Under the pieces are notes generated by a model. That model was not told the origin of the DNA. It did no database searches and worked only from the letters and a program-made list of their open reading frames with translations. Positions 1 to 9,216 of a DNA stretch of 64,000 bases are shown here, in pieces. This stretch comes from Caballeronia glathei (GTDB lineage: Bacteria; Pseudomonadota; Gammaproteobacteria; Burkholderiales; Burkholderiaceae): positions 1 to 64,000 of the forward strand of contig NZ_JFHC01000010.1 of assembly GCF_000698595.1 (NCBI RefSeq). Reading direction: 5' to 3'. The stretch's first letter is position 1. Each line of letters opens with the position of its first letter. The position numbers and the translations under genes are program-made.

Positions 1-33
1 AAGCGCGCGGCCCGGGCCGCGCGCTTTTTTTTT
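1..33 (+). terminator. Rho-independent terminator of a gene left of the window
   Basis: A perfect 13-bp inverted repeat (1-13 with 14-26) is followed by a run of T to position 33. The T run is on the plus strand, so it should end transcription of a plus-strand gene whose body lies before the window. The minus-strand regulator next to it gets no T run from this hairpin. Confidence 0.85.
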
Positions 34-66
34 AGGGGGCGCGAGCGTGAATCGGCCCACCGTCGG

Positions 67-810
67 CTACCGGTCCGACAGGAAGCGCTCGAAGTGACTG
101 TGACCGGCGGGCGTGACCCGCAGGACGCGGCGCTTCGCCGTGTTTTCGATCCATCCGTGCGACGCGCAGGCATCGAGAAACGCGGCGCCGAGCGCGCCGC
201 CCAGATGCGCGCGCCGCTCGCTCCAGTCGATGCAGGTGCACGCGAAGCGCCGCCGCCGCGCGCGCTGCGCCTTCAGGTCGATGCCCAGCAGGGCGAACGC
301 CTCCGCGCCTTCGGGCGTGGCGTCGAGCGCGGCCGGACCCTCTTCCTGCCGCGGCCCGGCCGAAAGCCAGTTGCGCCCCAGCATGCGATCGAAGATCCGC
401 ACGGCCAGTTCTCCCGCCAGATGGTCGTAGCAGGTGCGGGCATAGCGCATGTCGAGCGGCACCGCGCTCGGCGCGCGCTCCGGCGAGCGCAGCGGGGCGC
501 TCGCATGCGCCAGGTTCGCGAGCGCCTCGATCGCCGCGGCGACGTCGGGCGTCGCGATGCGGTAATAGCGGTGGCGGCCGCTCACCTCCAGCGCGAGCAG
601 GCCGCCCTCGGTCAGCCGCGCCAGATGGCCACTCGCCGCCGACGGCGACAATCCGGCGATCATCGTCAGTTCACCGGCCGGGCGGGCAGTGCCGTCCATC
701 AGCGACCAGAGCATCGCGGCGCGGCCGGGGTCCGCGAGCAGGGCGCCGATGCGCGACAGCCCCGGAAAATGGCGTGCGCGGGCGTCTGACGCGTCGTGAG
801 GTGCCGTCAT
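67..810 (-). CDS. ArsR-family winged-helix transcriptional regulator
   Basis: A 247-residue protein. Residues about 25-90 form a winged helix-turn-helix of the ArsR type: a helical stretch around DPGRAAMLWSLMDG, a recognition helix at LSPSAASGHLARL (54-66), and a wing ending in RHRYYRI (79-85). The C-terminal 150 residues are longer than in small metal-sensing ArsR proteins and resemble the larger ArsR-type repressors of Burkholderia. No clear metal-binding cysteine pair is seen in the recognition helix, so the ligand is unknown. The ATG at 810 is chosen because AGGAAA precedes it by a good distance; the reading frame stays open upstream without a ribosome site. It is divergent from the small lipoprotein gene at 975, so it may control that gene and itself. 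Confidence 0.8.
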   Translation of the reverse strand: MTAPHDASDARARHFPGLSRIGALLADPGRAAMLWSLMDGTARPAGELTMIAGLSPSAASGHLARLTEGGLLALEVSGRHRYYRIATPDVAAAIEALANLAHASAPLRSPERAPSAVPLDMRYARTCYDHLAGELAVRIFDRMLGRNWLSAGPRQEEGPAALDATPEGAEAFALLGIDLKAQRARRRRFACTCIDWSERRAHLGGALGAAFLDACASHGWIENTAKRRVLRVTPAGHSHFERFLSDR

Positions 811-974
811 GGTGTTTCCTCGGAATCGGGTCGTGTCGATACGATCCACTTTAGACGTTCCGCGCATCCGATGTTTCACCATCGGCCGAATAGTCGATGT
901 ACGCGCCGGGCATGCCCGCGCCGCCGCGCTAGAATGGGCGATTCGACATCCGGTTTGTTGCAAGGAAGAAACGC

Positions 975-1130
975 ATGGTCAAGATCATTCTGGCGGCCGC
1001 CCTCGGTCTCCTCGTGCTCGCAGCGGGATGCACGGGCATGGCGGGTTCGTCATCGTCGTCGTCTTCCGGCGGCACGAGCGGAATCACGATGTACGGCACG
1101 ATCGACGAGGGCATCACGGTGCGCAAGTAA
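975..1130 (+). CDS. Small lipoprotein, 51 residues
   Basis: The protein begins MVKIILAAALGLLVLAAGC, a short positively charged start, a hydrophobic core and a lipobox ending in cysteine 19. This predicts export and lipid attachment. The mature part is only about 33 residues: a serine-rich linker followed by a segment ending in TIDEGITVRK. AAGGAAGAA lies just before the ATG. I recall similar small proteins in Burkholderia genomes, but I do not know a function. A TAGAAT-like -10 box lies about 45 bases upstream. Confidence 0.7.
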   Translation: MVKIILAAALGLLVLAAGCTGMAGSSSSSSSGGTSGITMYGTIDEGITVRK

Positions 1131-1262
1131 CGGCACCCGCGCTAAGCGTTGCGGCGGCGCGCGTCGCGTGACGCGGGTCTTTTTGCCGCTTCTATAATTC
1201 TGCTTTCCGCAGCTTTCATCCGCTTTCCAACCGCCGGGCCGCGCCCGGTCCGCGAGCCATCC

Positions 1263-1787
1263 ATGAACACGCCGATCGCCTCTTCCAATACGCCCCCCGC
1301 TACCCAGGAACGCTCCGAAACGACGTTCCGCTTTCTCGCCGAACCGACCTCGGTGAACTTCGGCGGCAAGGTGCACGGCGGCGCGCTCATGAAGTGGATC
1401 GACGAAACCGGCTACGCGTGCGCGGCGATGTGGTCGGGCCGCTATTGCGTGACGGTGAGCGTCGGCAACATCCGCTTCAGGCGGCCGATCCTGGTCGGCA
1501 ATCTGGTCGAGCTGCGCGCGCGTGTGGTCGCGACGGGCCGCACCAGCATGCACCTGCACATCTCGGTTCACGCGGGCGATCCGAAGGGCGGCGATCTCCA
1601 GCAGACGACCGATTGCCTAGTCGTGTTCGTCGCCGTCGACGAAAAGGGGCAGCCGGTGCCGGTGCCGGCGTTCGTGCCCGTCACCGACGAGCAGAAGCGC
1701 CTCGCCAAATACGCGATGGACGTAAAGGACGCGCTCGACGCCATCGTCGAACTGAAGCCGGAAGAAGTTGCGGCCGGCAAGGTCTGA
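1263..1787 (+). CDS. Acyl-CoA thioesterase, hot-dog fold (YciA-like)
   Basis: A 174-residue protein of single hot-dog domain size. The family signature N-x-x-G-x-V-H-G-G-x-L-M-x-W-x-D is visible at residues 32-47, with the conserved aspartate in WIDE. Such enzymes hydrolyse acyl-CoA thioesters to free acid and CoA in the cytoplasm and usually assemble as hexamers. The ATG at 1263 is chosen because the domain starts shortly after it; the frame stays open to about 1149 but that extension has no family likeness. The gene stands alone between a lipoprotein and a methyltransferase, so chain-length preference cannot be inferred from context. Confidence 0.88.
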   Translation: MNTPIASSNTPPATQERSETTFRFLAEPTSVNFGGKVHGGALMKWIDETGYACAAMWSGRYCVTVSVGNIRFRRPILVGNLVELRARVVATGRTSMHLHISVHAGDPKGGDLQQTTDCLVVFVAVDEKGQPVPVPAFVPVTDEQKRLAKYAMDVKDALDAIVELKPEEVAAGKV

Positions 1788-1972
1788 AACGCGCAGGAAC
1801 GTTCAGTTTCCAAACAAAAAACGCATTGTTTCGCTCAATGCCGTCGCAAAAATAAGACGCCTCTCATTCATCGACGAACGCTCGACGGGCATAGTGGCCG
1901 TCGTTCGCGCGGGTTCGGCCACTGGCCGGACGGCGCGGCAGACGCCACTTGAATATCGATGAAGGAGAGAGC

Positions 1973-3517
1973 ATGAGCTGGGCTGCGGGCTACAACAATT
2001 CGGTTGCATACACCACCGGCTTTTACCAGGAACAGAGCCCGACGTGGCTGAAGGCCGCGCTCGTGATGCAGCGCATCGCGCCGCCCGCCGACGGCAAGTT
2101 CACGTACTGCGAGCTCGGCTTCGGCCAGGGGCTGACTTCGCTGATCCTCGCGGCGACGCACCCGGAAGGCGAGTTCTACGCATGCGACTTCAATCCGGTG
2201 CACGTGGTCGCGGCGTCGTCCATTCGCGACGACGCGAAGCTTTCCAACCTCACGCTGCTCGAAAACAGCTTCGGCCAGCTGGCCGACGGCGAAGCCGACC
2301 TGCCGATGTTCGATTTCGTGACGATGCACGGCATCGTCTCGTGGGTGTCCGATGAAACGCGTGCGCAGATCGTGCGCTTTCTCGCGCGCTATCTGAAACC
2401 CGGCGGCGTGGTGCAGATCAGCTACAACGCGATGGCCGCGTGCGCCCAGGTGCAGCCGCTGCAGCGCCTGCTCACCACGCACGCGAAAAATCGCGGCGAG
2501 AACTGGGCGGGTGCCGCCGCGTTCGCGCAGCAACTCGTCGAGCACGGTGCGCAGCATTTCCTGCGCAACCCGGATGCGGCCGCCCGCGTCAATTCGTTCG
2601 CGAGCGCCGATCCGCGCTATCTCGTGCACGAGTACATGCACGAGCAGTGGACGCCGTTCCACTTCACGGACATCGCGAAGGAACTCTCCGACGCCAAGCT
2701 CGTGTTCGCCGGCAGCGCGCGCTATGTGTTCATGTCGCCGGTGGCGTGGCTCACGAACGAGCAGAACGAAGTGATGAACTCGATCACCGATCCGCTTTTC
2801 GCCGAAGAGGTCCGCGATTATTTCTGCAACCGCTCGTTCCGGTCGGACATTTTCGTGCGCGGCAAGGTGGCGTTGAACGACGTGCGCCTGCGCGAGCACG
2901 CGAAGCACGTGCATCTGTGGGCCAATCCGAAGGCCGAATACCAGCCGGCGATCAAGCTCGAACATGCGACGGTGACGCGCAACGAAGCCGCGCACAAGCC
3001 GTTCTTCGACATGCTGCGCCGCTCGGAAATGACGCTCGACCGGCTCTTGGATGCGCCGGAACTGGCAGTGCACGGAATCGACGGGATCATGCAGATCGTG
3101 CGTCTTTCGCTTGCGGTCGGCGAGACGCACATCCGTTACGGCGACGTCCAGCCGCGCGCCGCGTCCGATCGCCTGAACAGCGTGCTGCTGGATCGCGCGG
3201 AACGCGGCGACAAGTGGGACGCGCTCGCGTCGCCGCGGTTTGCCGGCGGCGTGCCGGTGGGACTGCTCGACCAGTTGCTGATCGCGCCGCTCAGGAGCAA
3301 GCGCGATGCGAAGCGCGCGATCACGGGCGAGATCGACGAACTCGTCGCGCACGTGGAGCGATCGCTCGCCAATTCGGGGCTCAACCTGAACATCGGTTCC
3401 GAGCCGACGCCGCGCGAGCAGATCCCCGATGCGCTCAGGAAGATCATCGCCAATTCGGGCGACGCGCTGATCGCGCTGTGCGATACGAACGACTTCTGGC
3501 CGGCGAAGCGTTCCTGA
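1973..3517 (+). CDS. SAM-dependent methyltransferase with methyltransferase regulatory domain
   Basis: A 514-residue protein. The N-terminal third is a class I methyltransferase fold with the SAM-binding motif I ELGFGQGLT near residues 47-55 and an acidic residue ending the second strand (CDFNP). The middle part matches what I recall as the methyltransferase regulatory domain found after this fold in a family of uncharacterised bacterial proteins. The substrate is unknown. The ATG at 1973 is preceded by GAAGGAGAGA, a strong ribosome site; a TTG at 1949 is in frame but lacks one. It is followed by a strong terminator, so it is probably transcribed alone. Confidence 0.8.
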   Translation: MSWAAGYNNSVAYTTGFYQEQSPTWLKAALVMQRIAPPADGKFTYCELGFGQGLTSLILAATHPEGEFYACDFNPVHVVAASSIRDDAKLSNLTLLENSFGQLADGEADLPMFDFVTMHGIVSWVSDETRAQIVRFLARYLKPGGVVQISYNAMAACAQVQPLQRLLTTHAKNRGENWAGAAAFAQQLVEHGAQHFLRNPDAAARVNSFASADPRYLVHEYMHEQWTPFHFTDIAKELSDAKLVFAGSARYVFMSPVAWLTNEQNEVMNSITDPLFAEEVRDYFCNRSFRSDIFVRGKVALNDVRLREHAKHVHLWANPKAEYQPAIKLEHATVTRNEAAHKPFFDMLRRSEMTLDRLLDAPELAVHGIDGIMQIVRLSLAVGETHIRYGDVQPRAASDRLNSVLLDRAERGDKWDALASPRFAGGVPVGLLDQLLIAPLRSKRDAKRAITGEIDELVAHVERSLANSGLNLNIGSEPTPREQIPDALRKIIANSGDALIALCDTNDFWPAKRS

Positions 3518-3526
3518 GTCGACCGG

Positions 3527-3558
3527 AGCGCAGCGGCGCGCACGCCGCTGCGCTTTTT
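3527..3558 (+). terminator. Rho-independent terminator after the methyltransferase gene
   Basis: The arms AGCGCAGCGGC and GCCGCTGCGCT pair over 11 bases around a short loop and are followed by TTTTTGC. It sits ten bases after the methyltransferase stop and just before the end of the convergent fumC. Confidence 0.85.
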
Positions 3559-3562
3559 GCTT

Positions 3563-4969
3563 CTAGCGCTTGCCCACCATCTCCGCGGGCTTCACCCATT
3601 CGTCGAACTGCTGCTCGGTCACGAAGCCGAGCGCAAGCGCCGAAGCCTTCAGCGTCGTGCCTTCCTTGTGCGCCTTCTTCGCGATCTTTGCGGCCTTGTC
3701 GTAGCCGATATGCGGATTGAGCGCCGTCACCAGCATCAGCGATTCGTTCAGCAGGCTATCGATACGCTTCTCGTTCGGCTCGATGCCGACCGCGCAGTTG
3801 TCGTTGAAGCTCTGCGCGCCGTCGGCCAGCAGCCGGATCGACTGCAAGACGTTGTGCGCGATCATCGGACGGAACACGTTCAGCTCGAAGTTGCCGCTCG
3901 CGCCGCCGAAATTCACCGCGACGTCGTTGCCGAAGACCTGGCAGCAGAGCATCGTGACGGCTTCCGACTGGGTCGGATTGACCTTGCCCGGCATGATCGA
4001 GCTGCCCGGCTCGTTTTCCGGAATCGACAGTTCACCGAGGCCGCAGCGCGGGCCGCTTGCCAGCCAGCGGATGTCGTTGGCGATCTTCATCATGCTGGCC
4101 GCGACGGTTTTCAGCGCGCCGTGCGCGGCGACGAGCGCATCGGCGGCGGCCATCACTTCGAACTTGTTCGGCGCGGTTTCGAAGGGCAGGCCGGTGAGCT
4201 TGCCGATCGCGGCCGCCACTTTCACCGCGAATTCCGGATGCGCATTGAGCCCCGTGCCGACCGCCGTACCGCCGAGCGCCAACTGGTACAGGTGCGGCAG
4301 CGCCGCCTCGGCGTGGCGCACGCCCTGGTCGAGCTGCGCGACATAGCCCGAAAATTCCTGTCCGAGCGTGAGCGGCGTCGCGTCCTGCAGGTGCGTGCGG
4401 CCGATCTTCACGATGCCGTCGAACGCCTTCGACTTCTTGTCCAGGGTATCGCGCAGGGTCCGCAGCGACGGCACGAGGTGCTTGACGATTCCGTATGCCG
4501 CGGCGATGTGCATCGCGGTCGGGAACACGTCGTTCGACGACTGCCCGCGGTTCACGTCGTCGTTCGGGTGCACGAGGCGCTCCTCGCCGCGCTTGCCGCC
4601 CATCAGCTCGCTCGCGCGGTTGGCGATCACCTCGTTCAGGTTCATGTTGGTCTGCGTGCCGGAGCCCGTCTGCCAGACGGCGAGCGGGAATTCGTCCGGA
4701 TGCTTGCCGTCGATGATCTCGTCGGCGGCCTGGATGATCGCGCGCGCCTTCGTGGCGTCGAGCACCTTCAGCTCCAGGTTCACCTCGGCGGCCGCGCGCT
4801 TCACGACGGCGAGCGCCGTGATCAGTTCCGGCGACTGCTTCTCGCTGGAAATCTTGAAATTCTGCAGGGAGCGCTGCGTCTGTGCACCCCACAGCTTCGC
4901 GTTCGGCACGGCGATCTCGCCGAACGTGTCCTTTTCCATCCGCACATCGCCCTTCACATCGTCTGTCAT
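3563..4969 (-). CDS. fumC: Class II fumarate hydratase
   Basis: A 468-residue, iron-independent fumarase that interconverts fumarate and malate in the citric acid cycle. Length and motifs match Fum[11 protein letters not shown] at 101-110, the active-site histidine region RTHLQD at 191-196, and the fumarase/aspartase signature [11 protein letters not shown] at 322-332 carrying the catalytic serine. Aspartase and argininosuccinate lyase share the last signature, but the whole N-terminal sequence is fumarase-like. The start has an AAGGAG ribosome site. It lies 15 bases after the phospholipase gene on the same strand, so the two are probably co-transcribed. Confidence 0.96.
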   Translation of the reverse strand: MTDDVKGDVRMEKDTFGEIAVPNAKLWGAQTQRSLQNFKISSEKQSPELITALAVVKRAAAEVNLELKVLDATKARAIIQAADEIIDGKHPDEFPLAVWQTGSGTQTNMNLNEVIANRASELMGGKRGEERLVHPNDDVNRGQSSNDVFPTAMHIAAAYGIVKHLVPSLRTLRDTLDKKSKAFDGIVKIGRTHLQDATPLTLGQEFSGYVAQLDQGVRHAEAALPHLYQLALGGTAVGTGLNAHPEFAVKVAAAIGKLTGLPFETAPNKFEVMAAADALVAAHGALKTVAASMMKIANDIRWLASGPRCGLGELSIPENEPGSSIMPGKVNPTQSEAVTMLCCQVFGNDVAVNFGGASGNFELNVFRPMIAHNVLQSIRLLADGAQSFNDNCAVGIEPNEKRIDSLLNESLMLVTALNPHIGYDKAAKIAKKAHKEGTTLKASALALGFVTEQQFDEWVKPAEMVGKR

Positions 4970-4984
4970 GGCTTCAACGCTCCT

Positions 4985-6676
4985 TCAAAGCTGCTCGTCG
5001 ACGGGCAGCAACGTGAAAAGACCCGTCAGCGCGTTCCGGTAGAGGCCCGCTTGCGGATCGAAGTTGTACGTGACAATGCCGCCGTTCTCCTCCGTCGTCC
5101 AGACGAGCGGCGACAGCGGCGAACCGGTCGAGCGCAGTTGCGCGAGCACTTCCTGCGACGCCAGTTCGACCCGGTAGCTCGCCTGCGGCCGGATGCCATG
5201 ATCGAAGAGGCTGGCGGCTTCCCCGGCAACCGGCTTGCTGTAGATTACGAGCGCGAGCTCGGTGTTCAGAAGCGCCGAGCGCGGATCGAGATTCATCGAG
5301 CCGATCACGAGAATACTCCGATCGATGACGTACGCCTTCGCATGGAGGCTCGCACGCGACTCCGAGCCGAACAGCCCGGCGCGCGGCCGTCCCTCTCCTT
5401 CGGCCTGGATCGGCTTGAATTCGTACAGTTCGACCCCGTTTTTCAGGAGCGGCACGCGATACGGCGCGTAGCCCGCCTGCACGGCGACGGCGTCGGTTGC
5501 GGCAAGCGAATTGGTCAGCACCGCGACGCGCACGCCGCGGCCGGTGAGCGCGGCGAGCGCCTTCACGCCGACATCGTGCGGCACGAAATAGGGCGACAGG
5601 ATCTGGAATTCGCTGTGGGCGTCCTTGATGAGTTCGCCCAGCCGCTCCATCGGCGGGCTCTTGTAGTCGTCGCTCGGATGCTCGATCTTCGACGGCGAAT
5701 CCGCCTCGAATTCCGTGCGCGCCCACACGAGCCCCATTTCGCCTTGCGCGATCTGCTGCGCGAGCGGCGTCTTGTTCAGCGGTTTCGCGTTGAGCGGATC
5801 GGCGTTCTTGCGCCAGTGCGCGCGCAGATCGTCGCGGGTCGTGTCGAGGTCGGCGGGATCGAACTTCTGCTTGTTCAGCGCGCGCAGCGGATACGCGAGC
5901 GAGCTGTTCCAGTAGTCGTCGAAGCTGTCCGAAATCCGGTGCGTGACCGGACCGGCGGCGAACACGTCGAGGTCGCGGAACTGCAGCGTCGCGCTCGCGC
6001 TGAAGTATTCGTCGCCGAGATTGCGCCCGCCGACGATCGCGATCTGATTGTCCGCAATCATCGACTTGTTGTGCATCCGGCGCGTGAACTGGCCGATCTT
6101 CGTGAAGAGGTTCTGCGTGCGCTTCGCGAAGCTCTCTTGCGCGCTGCCGAACGGGTTGAAGACGCGGATCTCGATCTTGTCGTGGGAATTGAGCGCCGCC
6201 ATGATGCGGTCGATGTCCTTGAAATTCAGGTCGTCGACCAGCATGCGCACCCGCACGCCGCGATCCGCCGCATAGAGCGCGGCGCCGAGCAGCAGCTTGC
6301 CGGTGTTGTCCTCCTCGGCGATGTAGTACTGCATGTCGAGCGTTTTGGTCGCCGCGCGGGCGAGCGCGATGCGGGCCTGAAGGGCATCGGTGCCGCTCGG
6401 CAGGAGGCGCACCGCCGACTGGTCCGGGTGCGCGGCCTCGAGCGGGGCGAGGGCCGTGTAGAGCGGCGTTTCCGCCGTCGCGGGCAGCGCGTGGGAGACG
6501 GGGCGCTCGAACGAACTCGCGGGCGGGCGGCTCGCGCAGGCGGCGAGCATGAGCGCGGCGGCAACCGTCGCCCCCAGCTTGCGGTAGCGATCGAGACGTC
6601 GGGTGAACCGTGCGAAATCACGCTCTGCCGCGTGTGTTGCCGGTGCTGCTGCTGAAGGTTGCCTGCGTTCCGACAC
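4985..6676 (-). CDS. Phospholipase D family protein, ClsC-like cardiolipin synthase, predicted lipoprotein
   Basis: About 563 residues with two HKD motifs (H-x-K-x4-D): HNKSMIAD near 202 and HAKAYVID near 445, each followed by a GG/GS-N segment as in phosphatidyltransferases. Segments such as YFVP, VAVLTNSLAATD and GVELYEFKP resemble E. coli ClsC (YmdC), which joins phosphatidylglycerol with phosphatidylethanolamine to make cardiolipin. Unlike soluble ClsC it has a hydrophobic signal ending LMLAAC, so it should be a lipid-anchored periplasmic or outer-membrane-facing protein. The GTG at 6676 is preferred because AGAGGA precedes it; an in-frame ATG at 6709 has no ribosome site. fumC follows closely. 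Confidence 0.8.
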   Translation of the reverse strand: MSERRQPSAAAPATHAAERDFARFTRRLDRYRKLGATVAAALMLAACASRPPASSFERPVSHALPATAETPLYTALAPLEAAHPDQSAVRLLPSGTDALQARIALARAATKTLDMQYYIAEEDNTGKLLLGAALYAADRGVRVRMLVDDLNFKDIDRIMAALNSHDKIEIRVFNPFGSAQESFAKRTQNLFTKIGQFTRRMHNKSMIADNQIAIVGGRNLGDEYFSASATLQFRDLDVFAAGPVTHRISDSFDDYWNSSLAYPLRALNKQKFDPADLDTTRDDLRAHWRKNADPLNAKPLNKTPLAQQIAQGEMGLVWARTEFEADSPSKIEHPSDDYKSPPMERLGELIKDAHSEFQILSPYFVPHDVGVKALAALTGRGVRVAVLTNSLAATDAVAVQAGYAPYRVPLLKNGVELYEFKPIQAEGEGRPRAGLFGSESRASLHAKAYVIDRSILVIGSMNLDPRSALLNTELALVIYSKPVAGEAASLFDHGIRPQASYRVELASQEVLAQLRSTGSPLSPLVWTTEENGGIVTYNFDPQAGLYRNALTGLFTLLPVDEQL

Positions 6677-6902
6677 GTCGGGTCCTCTGGTTGGCCTGGC
6701 TCGAAGCATGGCGTGCGTGAAGCTCGAAGGTGCGCAAGGCGCCGCGCAAGTCCCGCGATGTAGCAAGGATCGTGCGCGCAAAGCGCCATCACGGAAATAT
6801 TCTATTGGAATTCGAGGGGAAAAGCGGAAAACGGACGGTGGACGGCGGGATGCAGGCGGATTGCTGATGGGCTGCCGGACGGCAGCGCCAGGCGTACGGA
6901 CG

Positions 6903-6929
6903 AAAAAAAGCCCGCTTCGGAAGCGGGCT
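6903..6929 (-). terminator. Rho-independent terminator for the MATE gene
   Basis: The stem GCCCGCTT/AAGCGGGC with a three-base loop is followed, on the minus strand, by seven T. It lies about 115 bases after the stop of the MATE exporter gene. Confidence 0.8.
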
Positions 6930-6962
6930 CAACCCCTGTCACTGGAGTCTCAAGGAGACGCC

Positions 6963-7031
6963 ATGATCGTAGCAACCGCCGCGCGCCGCTCCAACCAACG
7001 ATGTCTGCTTTGCTTATTGGCGCGCGGGTAG
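6963..7031 (+). CDS. Possible 22-residue peptide with a strong ribosome site
   Basis: The stretch 6677-7044 has no ordinary gene. On the plus strand an ATG at 6963 follows AAGGAG by five bases, and the frame runs 22 codons to TAG (start MIVATAARRSNQRC, then LLCLLARG). Both neighbouring genes are on the opposite strand, so it is not an obvious leader peptide for either. Arginine and cysteine are frequent. It could be a real small peptide, an antisense transcript with an accidental ribosome site, or chance. Confidence 0.3.
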   Translation: MIVATAARRSNQRCLLCLLARG

Positions 7032-7044
7032 GACGCTCATGCCG

Positions 7045-8484
7045 TCACGCGTGATGGTGCGGCGTGTTGCGCGCGCCCGCGGGTGCAGCCTCGTCCGCCT
7101 CGATCCCGCGTTCTACGATGCGCGCGCTCATCCGGTGGAACCGCAATGTCATCAGCGCTGCGACGCTCGCGAGGCCCGCGGCGAGCCCCCACCACAGCCC
7201 CTTGGTGCCCGCCTCGAAGTGGAACGCGAGCACGTAGCCCGTCGGAAAGCCGATGCCCCAGTAGCCGAACGCGGCGGCGAGCATCGGCACGCGCGTGTCC
7301 TTCAGGCCGCGCAGGCACCCGGAGCCGACCGTCTGCATGCCGTCGACGATCTGGAACACGGCCGCCACGCCCAGCAGCGAGGTCGCGAGCGCGATGGTCT
7401 GCGCGTTGGCGGGATCGTCCAGGTGCAGATAGAGGCCGACGATCGCATGCGGCGCCACGATCAGCACGAGCCCGGAGAGCATCATGAACGCGACGCCCAG
7501 CGCGATCGCGACGAACCCTGCGTGTCGCGCGGCGACCGGCACGCCCGCGCCGATCCAGTAGCCGACGCGCACGTTGGCCGCCTGGCCGATCGCGAGCGGC
7601 ACCATGAACGCGACGGAGGCCACGTTGAGCGCGATCTGGTGCGCGGCGAGCGGCGCTTCGCCGAGCAGGCCGACCATCATGCCGGTCGCGAGAAAGAGCG
7701 TCGACTCGACGCCGTAGGTGATCGCCACCGGCCAGCCGATGCCGAAGAGCTCGCCCATCAGCGGCAGACGGGGCCGCGCCGCGACGACGAAATGCCGGTA
7801 ACGCGGGCGCAGGTGCAGAAACGCGACGAGCGCGAACGCGGTGAGCCAGACCGTGATCGTGGTGGCCGCCGCCGAGCCCAGAAAGCCGTACTTCGGCAGG
7901 CCGTAGGCGCCGTGAATGAGCCCGTAGTTCAGGAAGCCGTTGATGAACACCCCGCCGATCGATACCCACAGGAGCCGCCGCGCCGCGCCGATCGCGGGCA
8001 GGAACGCGCGCATCATGCCGATGCCGATCAGGCTGCCGGGCGTGCCCCAGCGCAGCACCGCGCAATATTCGCCGACGTTCTTCGCGAGCGTCGCGGGCTC
8101 GTTGAACGCGAGCAGGATCGGTTCGGCGTAGCTCAGCAGCACGAACGCGGGGACCGAGAGCAGCACCGAGAGCAGGAGCCCCGTCCAGTAGATATGCGGC
8201 ACGCGGTGCTCCGCGTTCGCGCCGCGCGCATGCGACACCGAGACGCTCACCGACGTCAGCACGCCCTGCAGCAGCGTGACGACGACGAAGAACAGGTTCG
8301 CCCCGAGGCCGCCGGCCGCGAGCGCGTCGGGGCCGAGCGAGCCGAGCAGGATCGTGTCGGTGACGCCCATCGCCATCTGCGACAGCTGCGCGATCGCGAG
8401 CGGCGCGGCGAGCCGCGCGGTATCGACGGCATGGCGGGAGAGCGTGGGCGGCGGGCTAGCCGCGCGGGTGAAGCCGGGTTGCAT
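7045..8484 (-). CDS. MATE family multidrug efflux transporter (NorM-like)
   Basis: A 479-residue membrane protein with about twelve hydrophobic segments in two similar halves, the MATE layout. The first helix region LAAPLAIAQLSQMAMGVTDTI matches the NorM start, and the second-half repeat begins near GIGWPVAITYGVESTLFL. NorM-type proteins export cationic drugs in exchange for sodium or protons across the inner membrane. The tail is short and histidine-rich. The ATG at 8484 gives a start typical for the family, though the ribosome site is weak. It is transcribed alone and ends at a terminator at 6903-6929. Confidence 0.9.
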   Translation of the reverse strand: MQPGFTRAASPPPTLSRHAVDTARLAAPLAIAQLSQMAMGVTDTILLGSLGPDALAAGGLGANLFFVVVTLLQGVLTSVSVSVSHARGANAEHRVPHIYWTGLLLSVLLSVPAFVLLSYAEPILLAFNEPATLAKNVGEYCAVLRWGTPGSLIGIGMMRAFLPAIGAARRLLWVSIGGVFINGFLNYGLIHGAYGLPKYGFLGSAAATTITVWLTAFALVAFLHLRPRYRHFVVAARPRLPLMGELFGIGWPVAITYGVESTLFLATGMMVGLLGEAPLAAHQIALNVASVAFMVPLAIGQAANVRVGYWIGAGVPVAARHAGFVAIALGVAFMMLSGLVLIVAPHAIVGLYLHLDDPANAQTIALATSLLGVAAVFQIVDGMQTVGSGCLRGLKDTRVPMLAAAFGYWGIGFPTGYVLAFHFEAGTKGLWWGLAAGLASVAALMTLRFHRMSARIVERGIEADEAAPAGARNTPHHHA

Positions 8485-8705
8485 GTCGGATCAATGGAAA
8501 GACGGCCGCGCACGGTGCGCCGCCGGGCGCGCAAACGGCAGCGGGCGGGGCGAGGAGCCGTCGCCGGTCATGCACCGCCCGCCCGTTCGCGCTCGTGAAA
8601 ACGGAACGAAAGACTGACTAGCTTATTGCTTGAGCGTCGACATGTCGATGGGAGCGCTCGAATGGCCGGAATTGCAGACGGGCGACAGGCGCGCGCACGC
8701 CGTGC

Positions 8706-8927
8706 TCAAACGGCTTTGCGGACCCGGATCGTCGAGCCGTCGAGCGACACCGACTGGCCCGCGCGGATCTTGCACGTCTTGCGCAGTTCGACCTTGCCGT
8801 CGACCTTCACGTCGCCCATCGCGACGCGCGCTTTCGCGGAACCGCCGCTGTCGGCGAGACCCATCAGCTTGAGCAGGTTGTGCAGTTCGATGAACTCGCC
8901 CGTGAGTGTGAATTCGAGTGGCGGCAT
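8706..8927 (-). CDS. S4 domain RNA-binding protein (YbcJ-like)
   Basis: A 73-residue protein consisting of little more than an S4 RNA-binding domain. Features are LHNLLKLMGLADSGGSAK with its helix pair, then VKVDGKVELRKTCKI, the loop typical of S4 proteins. E. coli YbcJ has the same size and layout; its role is thought to involve ribosome or RNA handling but is poorly known. The ATG at 8927 (MPPLEFTL) is chosen because the domain begins there; the frame stays open upstream without likeness to the family. Confidence 0.82.
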   Translation of the reverse strand: MPPLEFTLTGEFIELHNLLKLMGLADSGGSAKARVAMGDVKVDGKVELRKTCKIRAGQSVSLDGSTIRVRKAV

Positions 8928-9216
8928 GGTGGGCGGCGCCCGGAGCGTGAAAGGACGCCAATGATAAACCAGCGCGGGCACGCAGCGTGCTGAAAGCTCG
9001 GCAGGCCCCGCGGCGGGAAATGCGGCCGGGAAAGGCAAATGTAGCCAAGTGAAACGGTCGGTAACAATGACTGTTTTCGACGAACCCGATCGCCGCGGGC
9101 CGGGTCAGTATGAATGACCGTTGCAGTTCCGGTCGTTTGATCAATCGAAAAAGCCGGGCAGGCGCGAGGCGTTCAGCGCGCCTAACCCGGCGGAACATAC
9201 AAGAGAGGAACAGCTC

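Noticed and set aside
3557-6655. Long plus-strand frame opposite fumC and the phospholipase
   Set aside because: Antisense shadow; Arg/Asp-rich with no domain, while both minus-strand genes have catalytic motifs.
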